From: Lysinibacillus xylanilyticus
GTDB taxonomy: Bacteria; Bacillota; Bacilli; Bacillales_A; Planococcaceae
Assembly: GCF_001708185.1 (NCBI RefSeq)
Contig: NZ_MDDN01000001.1
Span: 124,001 to 188,000, forward strand
Length of the DNA: 64,000 bases
Direction: 5' to 3'
Below the pieces are notes generated by a model. That model worked only from the letters and a program-made list of their open reading frames with translations, ran no database searches and had not been told where the DNA came from. The position numbers were made by a program, and so were the translations under genes. This document shows, piece after piece, positions 55,418 through 64,000 of the stretch; within the stretch, counting starts at the first letter, position 1, and every line of letters begins with the position of its first letter.

Positions 55418-55462
55418 AAAGAACCTGCATGCTTTCATTAGGAAAAGCATTGCAGGTTCTTT
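55416..55462. terminator. Bidirectional terminator
   Basis: AAAGAACCTGCATGCTTT and AAAGCATTGCAGGTTCTTT form a long stem between convergent genes, with A and T runs on both sides. Confidence 0.8.
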
Positions 55463-55866
55463 CACTGTTTAGTATATTGACATAGAAAGCGTTCTACACC
55501 CGGGTATTTCTCCCCTAGACTAGTTATGAAAAAACCATAGCGTCGATAAAAATCTACTGCCTCATGATCTGTTTCAGCAACGATAGATGTGTACTCATTT
55601 GCCACAAAATTAATCATTTGACTGCCAATGCCTTTTCCTCTTTGATTTACTAAGACGGCAATATGCTTAATCTCACATTTTGATAAACTGATTTGTTCTA
55701 TCCCAATACAACCGACTGTTTCACCCTCAACTTCGAAGCTATATAATGTCCTATTCGATAAAAGGATATATTTTTCATACACTTGTAGAACTTTTTCATC
55801 CGACGTTGCAAAAGAAAGTAGCTTTCTAATAATTGGAGAAATAGTGTTTGCTTGAACGATATTCAT
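55462..55866 (-). CDS. GNAT-family N-acetyltransferase
   Basis: It has 134 residues. The acetyl-CoA motif is HIAVLVNQRGKGIGSQMINF and the C-terminal DFYRRYGF fits the fold. The substrate is unknown. It begins 12 bp after a second acetyltransferase gene, so they are probably co-transcribed. Confidence 0.87.
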   Translation of the reverse strand: MNIVQANTISPIIRKLLSFATSDEKVLQVYEKYILLSNRTLYSFEVEGETVGCIGIEQISLSKCEIKHIAVLVNQRGKGIGSQMINFVANEYTSIVAETDHEAVDFYRRYGFFITSLGEKYPGVERFLCQYTKQ

Positions 55867-55878
55867 AACGTATCTCCT

Positions 55879-56742
55879 TTAAATGTTGGTAGCAGGAATG
55901 ACGACAGCATGACAAGCTTTCTCATAAAACTCGATTGGACCTGCTCCCCCAATGATTGCATATTCATACCCAATATCATGCATATCTTTTAAACAATGAT
56001 GAAGTAGAGCGTATCCTATCCCTTTCACTCGATTCGATTTCGCTACACCCATAGGGCCAAAATAACATTTTTTATTTTGATACACGTCAAATGCAGCAAA
56101 TCCAACAAGATCTCCCTGACCATCAAAAGCTACATATACGGAAGGTGTAGTACTTAAAAATGCACTATTAATTGTTTCTGACCACTCTTGTGAAAAATGA
56201 CTTTCTACAAATTGGATTAGCTTGTTCTTATCATCACGATTGACTTTACGAATATTAGTAGAATTCACTTTAGGGAAGTTGTAATTTTTAAGATGAGTAA
56301 CCAGATCTCTTGATGTGGTACCAAGCTTTAAAATCAATTTCATATCTTCTTCTGAAACGAATTCCTCAAGCATATTCGCCCGTATTAATGCTTTCAGCAA
56401 GTGACCTTCATTTAAATAAACCTGGTTATAGTTATGCATATAGCTAGTTGCTTGTTCCAATACTGTTAAAACATCCTTTGTTATCGGAACATTAAATAAA
56501 TGATGGCTTGTAACTGGCTTGTCTGATTTTAGATCAAACTCATTAGCCAAGTTTCTTAAAGAAGTTTCATCTATAGTACATTTTAATACTATTTCGCCAA
56601 GGACCCCCTCTTTTTCTTTTAAACAAGCAAGTAGAAAATGAATTGGTAATAACATATTATGTTGTGAAGAGGAAGCTTCTTTTTCTGCATTTTTTTTGAT
56701 CCTTAACATGCGATTTGTTAATTTTATAGTAGATGAATTCAA
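55879..56742 (-). CDS. Fusion of a Clp N-terminal-like domain and a GNAT acetyltransferase
   Basis: It has 287 residues. The first 140 resemble the double helical repeat of ClpA/ClpC N-domains (LPIHFLLACLKEKEGVLGEI; YLNEGHLLKALIRAN). Residues 160-287 are a GNAT domain with VAFDGQGDLVGFAAFD and a VAKSNRVKGIGYALLHH acetyl-CoA loop. The N-domain normally recognises adaptor proteins or damaged proteins, so the fusion may direct acetylation to a protein target; this is inference. The start is probably TTG 56742 behind AAAGGATG. Confidence 0.8.
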   Translation of the reverse strand: MNSSTIKLTNRMLRIKKNAEKEASSSQHNMLLPIHFLLACLKEKEGVLGEIVLKCTIDETSLRNLANEFDLKSDKPVTSHHLFNVPITKDVLTVLEQATSYMHNYNQVYLNEGHLLKALIRANMLEEFVSEEDMKLILKLGTTSRDLVTHLKNYNFPKVNSTNIRKVNRDDKNKLIQFVESHFSQEWSETINSAFLSTTPSVYVAFDGQGDLVGFAAFDVYQNKKCYFGPMGVAKSNRVKGIGYALLHHCLKDMHDIGYEYAIIGGAGPIEFYEKACHAVVIPATNI

Positions 56743-57059
56743 ATGCCTAACATCCTTTCATTGATTTTTCTTCAACCTTCAATTTAATTTCTATGTTAAA
56801 TAACGGAAATATTAGAACTTTATCATATCATTAATCATGTTTTCTATTATCAATAAAATTGAAACTATTAATTTGCTTATCACCAAAAATTAGAAAAGGC
56901 TGGGCGACTCCTTACAAACGCCTAGCCTTCACTCCAATCAACCACACATTACGATGATAAGCCTTATTTTCGCTATTTAGAAAACATTATTACCCATACA
57001 TCGTCACTCATCTGCACTTTTTTTAATAATATAAAGATGTATAGAAGGAGGAGACTCAA
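56743..57059. other. Gene-free stretch with a palindromic repeat
   Basis: 317 bp between divergent genes with no ORF. It contains the short element at 56875-56961 and, at the right end, the AGAAGGAGGAG ribosome site of the next gene. Confidence 0.5.
56875..56961. repeat. Short relative of the 48877-49327 element
   Basis: It begins GCTTATCACCAAAAAT and ends with the reverse complement of GCTTATCATCGTAATGTGTGG, the same terminal type as the larger element. The inside is a near-palindrome (AAGGCTGGGCG and CGCCTAGCCTT) plus CACTCCAATCAACCACAC, shared in inverted form with 48932 onward. No 36-bp repeats. About 87 bp. Confidence 0.55.
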
Positions 57060-57827
57060 ATGGAAGTAGTAGACAAGAAGTGGATAGAAGAACATTTTAA
57101 AACACTTCCATTATGGCAACAGTCAGCATATACAGACTTCGCTGCCACGGTTGGAGATGAAGCCAATACTTTTCCCTGTATCCCAGCTAGAACAGGTTTT
57201 TTATCAAACCATCTTCGTTATAGTTTTATCGGAGATCCACGGGAAGAGCAATCGATAAAGACGTTAGCACAATGCTTAAAGGAATACGGAAAATGCTCGC
57301 AAACATTTGGAAAATATACAACCCTCGCCATTTTCTTTAAAACCCCTGACGATATGCTGGAAAACGTCGATATTGAAGATTATAGAAATTTGTTTTGGTT
57401 GGTTTTAAACAATTTAACTAAATTTGATGATTGCGATTGGCCAGAGGAAATTCCAACTGACCCATCGCATCATGAATGGGAATTTTGTTTTAACGGTCAA
57501 CCTTATTTTATCTCTTGTGCAACGCCAGCCCATAAATTGCGAAAGAGCCGTTATTTTTCTACTTTATTAATGGCATTTCAACCCCGCTGGATATTTGATG
57601 AAATCAATGACTCTACTGTATTTGGTCGGAAATTAAAAAATCTAATTCGTCAACGCATTTCTGAATATGATGCCATTCCAGCTCATCCTGATTTGAAATG
57701 GTATGGGCACGAAGATAGTTATGAATGGAAGCAATATTTTTTAAGTGATGATCACCGTAGTCCTTCGAAATGTCCTTTTTTACGTATGCAAAATTCTCTG
57801 CCCTCATCACACAACGAAGAACATTAA
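57060..57827 (+). CDS. YqcI/YcgG family protein
   Basis: It has 255 residues, soluble. The pattern FPCIPARTGFLSNHLRYSFI near residue 40, then NLFWLVLNNL, HHEWEFCFNGQPYF and a CPFLRMQN end with Cys are typical of the YqcI/YcgG family (function unknown, often near stress genes). AAGGAGGAG precedes the ATG. Its stop overlaps that of the convergent permease gene. Confidence 0.85.
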   Translation: MEVVDKKWIEEHFKTLPLWQQSAYTDFAATVGDEANTFPCIPARTGFLSNHLRYSFIGDPREEQSIKTLAQCLKEYGKCSQTFGKYTTLAIFFKTPDDMLENVDIEDYRNLFWLVLNNLTKFDDCDWPEEIPTDPSHHEWEFCFNGQPYFISCATPAHKLRKSRYFSTLLMAFQPRWIFDEINDSTVFGRKLKNLIRQRISEYDAIPAHPDLKWYGHEDSYEWKQYFLSDDHRSPSKCPFLRMQNSLPSSHNEEH

Positions 57828-59149
57828 ACATGTTTATCATGTTTTTGCCTTTTCATCACAATCCAAGTGGCAATTCCTATTATGACGATAAAAAGCAGGC
57901 TCACGAAAAACCCGAGTCTACTAGTTTTTTCCCCTAACGTTCCAGACACTGTCACACCAATGAGCAACATCCCGATAGCATTTTTTACATGATCCCACTT
58001 CGATAGCTCCATTAGCTTCGCATATGTTACTAATATAAAGAGCCAGTTATAAATTAACATGAGCCCTGCAGCTGTCATCAAATATTCAAAAATCTTTTCT
58101 GGCATGAGGAAACCAATAACAATTGTAATGATTAAACCACTGGCTAGAAAGAGCAAAGCAGGAAATGGAACCTTCATTTTTCCCTTTTTAGCCAGTGAAG
58201 CTGGGGCATCATGATCTTCTGCAAGTGTAATGAGAATCGTTACGACCGCATATAAGGATGCTACCATTGTTGAAAAACCGGCAATAATTAAAATGCCATT
58301 AAAAATATCTGCAACAAAAGGAATGTGATAATCACGAAGGGCAGTAATAAATGGACTTTCCTCCATATTAAAATCCTTCCAAGAAACTAGCATTAAGGCA
58401 AGCATAATAGCCATTAAGAAAATGATCGTTATGACAATAAGCATCACTTTTCCAGCTTTCGGTGCTTCTTGAGGATTTTTTAAATCTACGACCACTAAAC
58501 CCATTACCTCAATTCCACCAAATGCATAAAAAGCATATAACAAACCAAGCCAAATCCCTTTAATACCTTGTGAGAAAAATTCTTCGTAGTTTGCATGCAA
58601 AGAATCCAATGTAGTTGAATCATTGTTAATCCCTTTTATGATTAATAGAACAGCCACTACAATAAACATCACAATCGCAGCTGCCTTTAACGCACCAAAA
58701 ATATTTTGAAAGTTTTCAAAGCCCTTCATACCAGTAAGAATAACGGCCAATCCAAGTGCAGCATAAATAGAAGCGGCCACCCATAATGGAAGCGTTGGAA
58801 ACCAAAGCTTTGTAAAAATACCAAGTGCCATCAATTGACTCCCCATAATAAGCATCTCAGAAATTAAGTAAATCCAACCATTACTAAATCCTGCCCATTT
58901 GCCAAAAGCTTGCTTTGCATAAGTACGGAACGAACCCTTGTCCGGATTTTCAACTGACATCTTAACAAGAGCGTCATAGACAATGTACGTAGCAATCGCT
59001 GCCAACAAAAAAGGAATCACAACAGCAGGACCACTTTTATGAATGGCCATACTTGTCCCAAGAAAAAAACCTGTTCCAAGTGTACAACCTATACCAAGAA
59101 GCGAAAGCTGCCACCAAGACAACTTCCCTTTACTTGTTTTAGATGTCAT
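57824..59149 (-). CDS. Amino acid permease (APC superfamily)
   Basis: About 441 residues with twelve predicted membrane helices. The start (LLGIGCTLGTGFFLGTSMAI) is the APC GxG(T)xxF substrate-loop motif. It is an amino-acid or amine transporter of unknown substrate. ATG 59149 follows GGAAGG; the frame opens 3 codons earlier. It starts 16 bp after an amidinohydrolase gene, which suggests that it carries that enzyme's substrate or product. Confidence 0.88.
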   Translation of the reverse strand: MTSKTSKGKLSWWQLSLLGIGCTLGTGFFLGTSMAIHKSGPAVVIPFLLAAIATYIVYDALVKMSVENPDKGSFRTYAKQAFGKWAGFSNGWIYLISEMLIMGSQLMALGIFTKLWFPTLPLWVAASIYAALGLAVILTGMKGFENFQNIFGALKAAAIVMFIVVAVLLIIKGINNDSTTLDSLHANYEEFFSQGIKGIWLGLLYAFYAFGGIEVMGLVVVDLKNPQEAPKAGKVMLIVITIIFLMAIMLALMLVSWKDFNMEESPFITALRDYHIPFVADIFNGILIIAGFSTMVASLYAVVTILITLAEDHDAPASLAKKGKMKVPFPALLFLASGLIITIVIGFLMPEKIFEYLMTAAGLMLIYNWLFILVTYAKLMELSKWDHVKNAIGMLLIGVTVSGTLGEKTSRLGFFVSLLFIVIIGIATWIVMKRQKHDKHV

Positions 59150-59165
59150 TTTGATCAACCTTCCT

Positions 59166-60101
59166 TTACTTTCTTAACAATGGCAATGTCATACAACGAA
59201 TGCCACCACCGCCTTTTTCAAGCTCTGTGACATCAACTTCTATCAAATTCTTTTTTTGCAATAATGGATGCCTCGTCCAGTGTTGCTTCGTTGCTTGCTT
59301 ACTAATCAACAGTGTCTCGGGATTAAGATTAATAAAATTGATATCAGGGATTGTATTATATTTTTCAAGAAAGTAAACGTCAAAGCCATGGTGCTTTAAA
59401 AATTGCTCTGTCATTTCAAAACGACTAGTTTGAGCTGTGAAGACGTGTACAGGAAAATAACGCATAAAGTTTTTAGCTATGAGCAGATTAGCGTTCGTTA
59501 CATTACAATTCATATCTAAATGAAGTGTATCGGAGCGTCTCGGCAAATCAATGAGTGCAATTTCCGAAAATCCTTCTTGGAAAATACGATCCTTGATACT
59601 CTCCACAGCCTCTAACGTTGTCCTCATTCCAATATTAATAAGCACGGCATCCTTATTTAAAATGAGAACATCCCCACATTCTAAAGCAGTAGAAGGTTGT
59701 TGAACTTTTAATTTTTTTTCTGGAAACCACTTTTCTAATAATGAGTGCGCATGTGGATACTCTGGACGCCTTAACGAACTACCTGCCTCTCCAAGGAAAA
59801 TACTATTTCCTATAACACAGGCAAGATCGCGCACAAAGTAGCGATTAATAAGCTGCTCACTTACTATATTCTCTTCATTTGTTAGCTCCTTCGAATAATC
59901 AATAACATGGACACCCTCATTTTCTAGGGCTGTCTTAAATTCCATGAAATTCTCCATTGCTTTCACATGATTGACAGTAGCATCCCATCCTACATTTTCA
60001 GCTATTGTTAAATCTGGTACATCTAATTTTGAAGGTGCACAAAGCATAACAACCTTAAGTTCATCATGCTCCGACCAACAATTTACTTGGAATGAATCCA
60101 T
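59166..60101 (-). CDS. Amidinohydrolase of the DDAH/arginine deiminase superfamily
   Basis: About 311 residues, guanidine-modifying fold. Catalytic motifs are in order: STALECGDVLIL (Glu/Asp for guanidine binding), TLHLDMNCNV (His), and GGGGIRCMTLPL (nucleophilic Cys near the end). It hydrolyses arginine or a methylated or otherwise substituted relative to citrulline; which one is not decidable from sequence. ATG 60101 with GGGGAG upstream is chosen; the frame opens 22 codons earlier. A TATAAT at 60156-60161 may be its promoter. Operon with the amino acid permease. Confidence 0.85.
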   Translation of the reverse strand: MDSFQVNCWSEHDELKVVMLCAPSKLDVPDLTIAENVGWDATVNHVKAMENFMEFKTALENEGVHVIDYSKELTNEENIVSEQLINRYFVRDLACVIGNSIFLGEAGSSLRRPEYPHAHSLLEKWFPEKKLKVQQPSTALECGDVLILNKDAVLINIGMRTTLEAVESIKDRIFQEGFSEIALIDLPRRSDTLHLDMNCNVTNANLLIAKNFMRYFPVHVFTAQTSRFEMTEQFLKHHGFDVYFLEKYNTIPDINFINLNPETLLISKQATKQHWTRHPLLQKKNLIEVDVTELEKGGGGIRCMTLPLLRK

Positions 60102-60180
60102 AATGTATTCTCCCCTCTCATGACTATCTTTGTTAGCGTTACCAGCGAGTATGGGATTATACAGCACCTAAAAAAGTAAA

Positions 60181-60205
60181 ACACACCTTTCTAAAAGATG
60201 TGCCT
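60181..60205 (-). terminator. Terminator after the SplA-like gene
   Basis: CACATCTTT and AAAGGTGTG pair on the minus strand, followed by TTTTACTTTTTT. The end lies close to the promoter of the next gene. Confidence 0.6.
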
Positions 60206-60288
60206 TTAAGGAAAAATTCATGTTTTGTTTTTAGGGAAATTTTTTGCATTTAGCTGTAAGAGCTCCATAATATCCTCTTCTTCCACCT

Positions 60289-60516
60289 TCAATGAAAATA
60301 CTGATGATAAGCTTGCTCGGCATCCATTTCGCTTGTATAAATTAGAATATCGTTTGTTATCGGATAATACGTCTCTAATAGAAATAGTCCTAGTTCATTT
60401 GGATGATCCGGATTGTTCACCACTTTCGCTTCCTGGATATTTGCTACATCTTCAATCTGGGGATCACGATAAAAAATGTAAACAATATCCCCTGCATTAT
60501 ATTGCTGTTGTTGCAT
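60289..60516 (-). CDS. splA: SplA-like transcriptional regulator, orphan
   Basis: About 75 residues. YNAGDIVYIFYRDPQIEDVA, then IQEAKVVNNPDHPNELGLF and YYPITND match my recollection of SplA, the small regulator of spore photoproduct lyase in spore formers. ATG 60516 follows AGAGG by 8 nt and gives the normal length; the frame opens 9 codons earlier at TTG. No splB gene lies next to it. If correctly named it supports a sporulating host. Confidence 0.55.
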   Translation of the reverse strand: MQQQQYNAGDIVYIFYRDPQIEDVANIQEAKVVNNPDHPNELGLFLLETYYPITNDILIYTSEMDAEQAYHQYFH

Positions 60517-60775
60517 GTCATCATCCTCTACTTTGTTTTCCAATTAGTCTGGTTTAAAAAGGTAATTATGATTCCATTTTTTTATGATAATTTTTCAGGT
60601 GTGTTGATTAACCCTTTTCATCCACCCGCAATGTCCCAATACCTCAGTAATCCATACACCACTTTCATCAAATCATAAAATGTTTCCTTTGGAATATAAT
60701 CCGCAAAAAAATTGAATGTTTCTTATTTTCGAATTTTTCCATCATTTAGTATAATCAAGAAAAGGAGGGGAAAAT

Positions 60776-62164
60776 ATGATTAAACATTCAGTAATTGAAA
60801 ATGTACTTGAAGCAGCACTTTCTACAGGTGGTGATTTTTCCGAAGTTTTTATCGAGGATAAATTTGTCAATTAATTAACATTACAAAGTGGAAAAATTGA
60901 ACAAAGCATTTCAGGACGTGATTTCGGCATTGGTATACGCATTTTTTCTGGACTTCAAAGCATCTATACGTACACAAATGATTTTTCAGAGGAAGGCATA
61001 CTAGCAGCAGCAAAACGAGCAGCACTTGCCATTAAAGGAGGTACTACAGGAACGATCCAACCACTGAAAAAAGACATTATTACGCCAATTCATAACATTA
61101 TCATTCTACCAAACAGTGTGGAGCATGCTAGAAAAGCAACAATCATGCGACAGGCTAATGACATTGCTAGAAATTATGATGAACGCATCAATCAAGTTAA
61201 AGTAAGATATCTTGACGAAGAGCAGCATGTTTTAATCGCCAACTCAGAAGGGAAGTTTGTAGAAGATACGCGCATTCATAGTCGACTTGCCATCCAGGCA
61301 ACCGCCTCCGAGGGCAAAGAAATGCAAACGGGCTTCTATGGTCCTGGTGCACATGCAGGCTTTGAATTTATCGAAAATCTAAATCTGGAGCACTATGCTG
61401 GTGAAGCTGCACGGATTGCAGTCACTATGCTTCATGCCGATGAATGTCCTAGCGGTAAATTCCCAGTCATCATTGATAATGAATTTGGTGGTGTTATATT
61501 TCACGAGGCATGTGGTCATGGTCTTGAAGCAACAGCTGTCGCGAAAAACAATTCCGTTTTTGCAAATCGTATTGGTGAAAAAGTTGCCCCTGAAATTGTT
61601 ACATATATTGATGATGGCACACTTCCAAACGAATGGGGTTCCCTTAACATTGATGATGAAGGGGAAAAAACACGAAAAAACATCTTAATTGAAAATGGTA
61701 TTTTAAAAGGCTACTTGATTGATAAATTTAATGCGCGCCGTATGAATGCTGAACCAACCGGCTCTTCTCGTCGCCAATCCTATCGCTTCAATCCAACATC
61801 CCGAATGACAAACACATATATCGCTCCAGGCAGTTCTAAACCTGAAGAAATTATTGCATCAACCGAATATGGCATTTATGCAAAATATATGGGCGGCGGG
61901 CAAGTAAATCCTTCGACTGGTGACTATAACTTTGCGGTTATGGAAGCTTATATAGTTAAGGATGGAAAAATCGATCGTCCTGTACGCGGTGCAACACTTA
62001 TAGGCAACGGGGCAAGAACTTTACAGCTAGTTGATCGTGTTGGTAATAATCTTGCGCACGGTGCAGGTATGTGTGGATCTATTAGTGGTAGTCTTCCTGT
62101 CAATGTTGGCCAGCCAATGATTCGCGTAAGTGAAATAACAGTTGGAGGAACGAAGGGGGAATAA
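60776..62164 (+). pseudogene. tldD: tldD, with an in-frame stop at codon 33
   Basis: TldD is the catalytic subunit of the TldD/TldE metalloprotease that trims peptide modifiers. Starting at ATG 60776 (AAGGAGGGG 8 nt upstream), the frame reads SVIENVLEAALSTGGDFSEV and then FIEDKFVN before TAA at 60872-60874. It then continues at once as LTLQSGKIEQSISGRDFG through to a normal end at 62164. The zinc motif FHEACGHGLEATAV is intact at about residue 248. Only this one codon is wrong. The stop is a nonsense mutation or a base-call error; restart at a later ATG (61118) would remove the N-terminal quarter. Confidence 0.85.
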
Positions 62165-62167
62165 TTT

Positions 62168-63511
62168 ATGAACATTGTAGAATATCAAGAAAAACTTCTA
62201 GATAAGGCGATAAAGGCCGGTTTTAAAGAAGCTGAAGTATATTTTGAACGAAAAAACTCTTTTCAGTGTATGCTTTATGAAGGACAAATTGATAGCTATG
62301 AAACGTCTGAGGATGGGGGTCTATGTCTACGTGGGCTGTATAACGGAAAATTGGGTTACGCCTATACGGAAAAATTAGACGATGATTCGATGTCCTTTTT
62401 AATCGATAGTGCAAAAGCAAATGCAGATGTTCTAGATGAAGATGAGTGCATAGATATTTTTGAAGGCAGTAATGAATACACGTCCTATGAATTTTACAAT
62501 GAGGAATTAGAGACTATTGGAATTCCTGAAAAAATAGAACTCCTTCGTTTAATTGAACAAAAAATTCGTGCGTATGATTCTCGTATTGTAACGCTAGATT
62601 ATTGTTTCCTTCAAGAATATAGCACTGAACGTTCATTAGCGAATAGTAAAAACCTATCCTTATCGCATAAGGAGAACGGCTTAGTAATCTTCCTGTCTAC
62701 AGTTGTCAGAGAAGGCGAGGAACTGAAAACGGGTAGTTATTTAAAAATGACACGTGATTTTCATTCTCTCAATGCAGATGAAATTGCAAAAGCAGCCGCT
62801 GAGGAAGCACTTGCGAATCTAGGCGAAAAGTCGATTCCATCTGGAAAATATCCAATCATCCTACGCTCTGATGCGACAGCCTCTTTACTAAGTATTTTTA
62901 TGCCTATTCTGTCAGCTGAAAATGCACAAAAGGACCAATCTTTATTAAAAGGGAAAGTCGGACAAAAAGTGGCGTCAGATACTTTTACATTGCTTAATGC
63001 CCCATTCCACCCTGAAGCTTTGTCTGGAGCAAGCTTTGATGGTGAAGGTGTTGCAACAAAAGAGCAGGCGATCATTTTAGATGGAATACTGCAAACACTA
63101 TTGCATAATAGAAAAACGGCAAAGAAGGAAGGCTGCGAAACGAGTGGGCATGCGCATAAAGATTCTTACAAGGGCACTTTATCAATCGCACCCCAAAATT
63201 TATATATTTCACCAGGTAAGCGATCACAAGAGGCGTTAATTGCCTCGGTATCTGAAGGAGTACTTATTACTAAATTATCTGGACTTCACTCTGGTACGAA
63301 TACAATTTCTGGCGATTTTTCTGTCGCGGCACAAGGATTCCATATTCAAGATGGTAAAATTGCTTCGCCTGTGAAACAAATGACAATTGCCGGAAACTTC
63401 TTTGATTTCTTAAACAATATCGAAGAAACTAGCTCAGAGCTTTACTTCCTGCCAAATGGGTATGGCTCCTCATCCCTCCTTGTGAAGGAACTATCTGTAA
63501 CAGTTGAATAA
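62168..63511 (+). CDS. pmbA: TldE/PmbA subunit
   Basis: It has 447 residues of the U62 family, the non-zinc partner of TldD. Typical segments are GFKEAEVYFERKNSFQCMLY at the start, SGKYPIILRSDATASLLSIF in the middle and LSGLHSGTNTISGDFSVAAQ near the end. The gene starts 3 bp after the tldD stop. If tldD is really broken, this protein would lack its partner. Confidence 0.93.
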   Translation: MNIVEYQEKLLDKAIKAGFKEAEVYFERKNSFQCMLYEGQIDSYETSEDGGLCLRGLYNGKLGYAYTEKLDDDSMSFLIDSAKANADVLDEDECIDIFEGSNEYTSYEFYNEELETIGIPEKIELLRLIEQKIRAYDSRIVTLDYCFLQEYSTERSLANSKNLSLSHKENGLVIFLSTVVREGEELKTGSYLKMTRDFHSLNADEIAKAAAEEALANLGEKSIPSGKYPIILRSDATASLLSIFMPILSAENAQKDQSLLKGKVGQKVASDTFTLLNAPFHPEALSGASFDGEGVATKEQAIILDGILQTLLHNRKTAKKEGCETSGHAHKDSYKGTLSIAPQNLYISPGKRSQEALIASVSEGVLITKLSGLHSGTNTISGDFSVAAQGFHIQDGKIASPVKQMTIAGNFFDFLNNIEETSSELYFLPNGYGSSSLLVKELSVTVE

Positions 63512-63514
63512 TGT

Positions 63515-63557
63515 AAAAAAGCAAGTCCCCTTTTATTACAAGGTGACTTGCTTTTTT
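63515..63557 (+). terminator. Terminator between tldD-pmbA and the queT-like gene
   Basis: AAAAAAGCAAGTC and GACTTGCTTTTTT form a 13-bp stem with a T run on the plus side and A/T symmetry, so it can serve both convergent genes. Confidence 0.85.
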
Positions 63558-63567
63558 TGTGTTTAAA

Positions 63568-64000
63568 TTATTTCGATAAATCGATTTTTTTATTTAATAA
63601 ATAAATAGTCACACCACCAACAGTCATTGACAGCAATTCCCCAACCCCAACCGTAAACCAAGTTGCCCAAAACGGAAGATCATAGAGGATTGTTAATTGT
63701 CCTGCAACGGTGAACATTGATACAGCAAAAATCAATGCAGTTATAACCATTTTCACAATATCATTTGTTATATTTTTCGTTACTCTTCGGCAAAGAATTA
63801 ATACAAGAAATGTCCCAATACCACCAATAGGTACATCTAACATCCATGTTGGTGACATGAAATTTGCAAGTACTACTCCTAATGTCACGGCTACTACATA
63901 TCGCTTGTTGTACAATGCCAAATAGTTGAACATCTCTGACAAACGTAGCTGTACTGCCCCAAAACTAATAACTGACAATAAAACAGTTACAGCCACATAT
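63568..64000 (-). CDS. queT: QueT-family transporter, 5' end cut by the window
   Basis: A membrane protein with about five predicted helices, of which 144 residues are seen; the frame continues past the edge. ISFGAVQLRLSEMFNYLALYN and a DVPIGGIGTFLV segment are characteristic of the QueT family, thought to be the membrane component that imports queuosine precursors. A preQ1 riboswitch may lie upstream, beyond the window. Confidence 0.87.
   Translation of the reverse strand, partial: YVAVTVLLSVISFGAVQLRLSEMFNYLALYNKRYVVAVTLGVVLANFMSPTWMLDVPIGGIGTFLVLILCRRVTKNITNDIVKMVITALIFAVSMFTVAGQLTILYDLPFWATWFTVGVGELLSMTVGGVTIYLLNKKIDLSK

Noticed and set aside
61118-62164. Intact 348-residue TldD starting at 61118
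   Set aside because: The homologous protein clearly continues upstream to an ATG with a strong ribosome site at 60776; the short form is the result of the stop at codon 33.

Overview
This 64 kb window is chromosomal DNA from a low-GC, spore-former-type Bacillales bacterium. I infer a Lysinibacillus-like member of the Planococcaceae group. The basis is AT-rich sequence, strong AGGAGG ribosome sites, and two gene blocks ordered as I remember them from Bacillus subtilis: ypmB-aspB-asnS-dnaD-nth-ypoC with recU-ponA, and yppE-mrfA-mrfB-gpsB-rnpB-ypsC-ypvA. No rRNA, tRNA or CRISPR array was found. The one structural RNA gene recognised is rnpB.

Layout. 1-2000: end of a ba3-type cytochrome oxidase operon. 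2000-6300: accessory DNA with a small secreted-protein/membrane-protein pair and a complete IS66-family element, 3800-6138, with an exact 8-bp target duplication and a frameshifted transposase. 6296-11710: M32 carboxypeptidase, a MerR regulator with a beta-lactamase-fold hydrolase behind a 19-bp-spacer MerR promoter, and a TetR/MFS efflux pair. 12009-26159: a 14 kb minus-strand ethanolamine-utilisation microcompartment operon, read as eutW-eutV-(terminator)-eutH-eutS-eutP-eutA-eutB-eutC-eutL-eutE-eutM-(21-bp repeat array)-pduL-pduL-eutN-second BMC shell gene-malate dehydrogenase. 26399-45700: conserved core block for DNA repair, cell division, RNase P, cell-wall synthesis, AsnRS and AspB, with a PAS-GGDEF-EAL gene inserted. 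45700-50600: a break in the expected order (ypmA and dinG are not found), carrying an MFS/MarR operon, a MITE-like element with 36-bp tandem repeats, a decayed DUF2085 gene and two zinc-ribbon membrane proteins. 50700-60600: ABC exporter with a two-component system, MarR/flavin reductase pair, acetyltransferases including a Clp_N-GNAT fusion, an amidinohydrolase/permease pair and an orphan SplA-like gene. 60776-63511: tldD, with an in-frame stop at codon 33, and pmbA/tldE. The right edge holds a partial QueT-type transporter.

How the genes work together. The eut operon encodes a two-component antitermination system (EutW kinase, EutV ANTAR regulator), a permease, B12-dependent ammonia lyase with its reactivase, acetaldehyde dehydrogenase, phosphotransacylases and five shell genes. 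It lacks the alcohol dehydrogenase usually used to recycle NADH and ends with a malate dehydrogenase gene, which may fill that role. This is the most interesting system here, together with the tandem PduL pair and the repeat array inside the operon.
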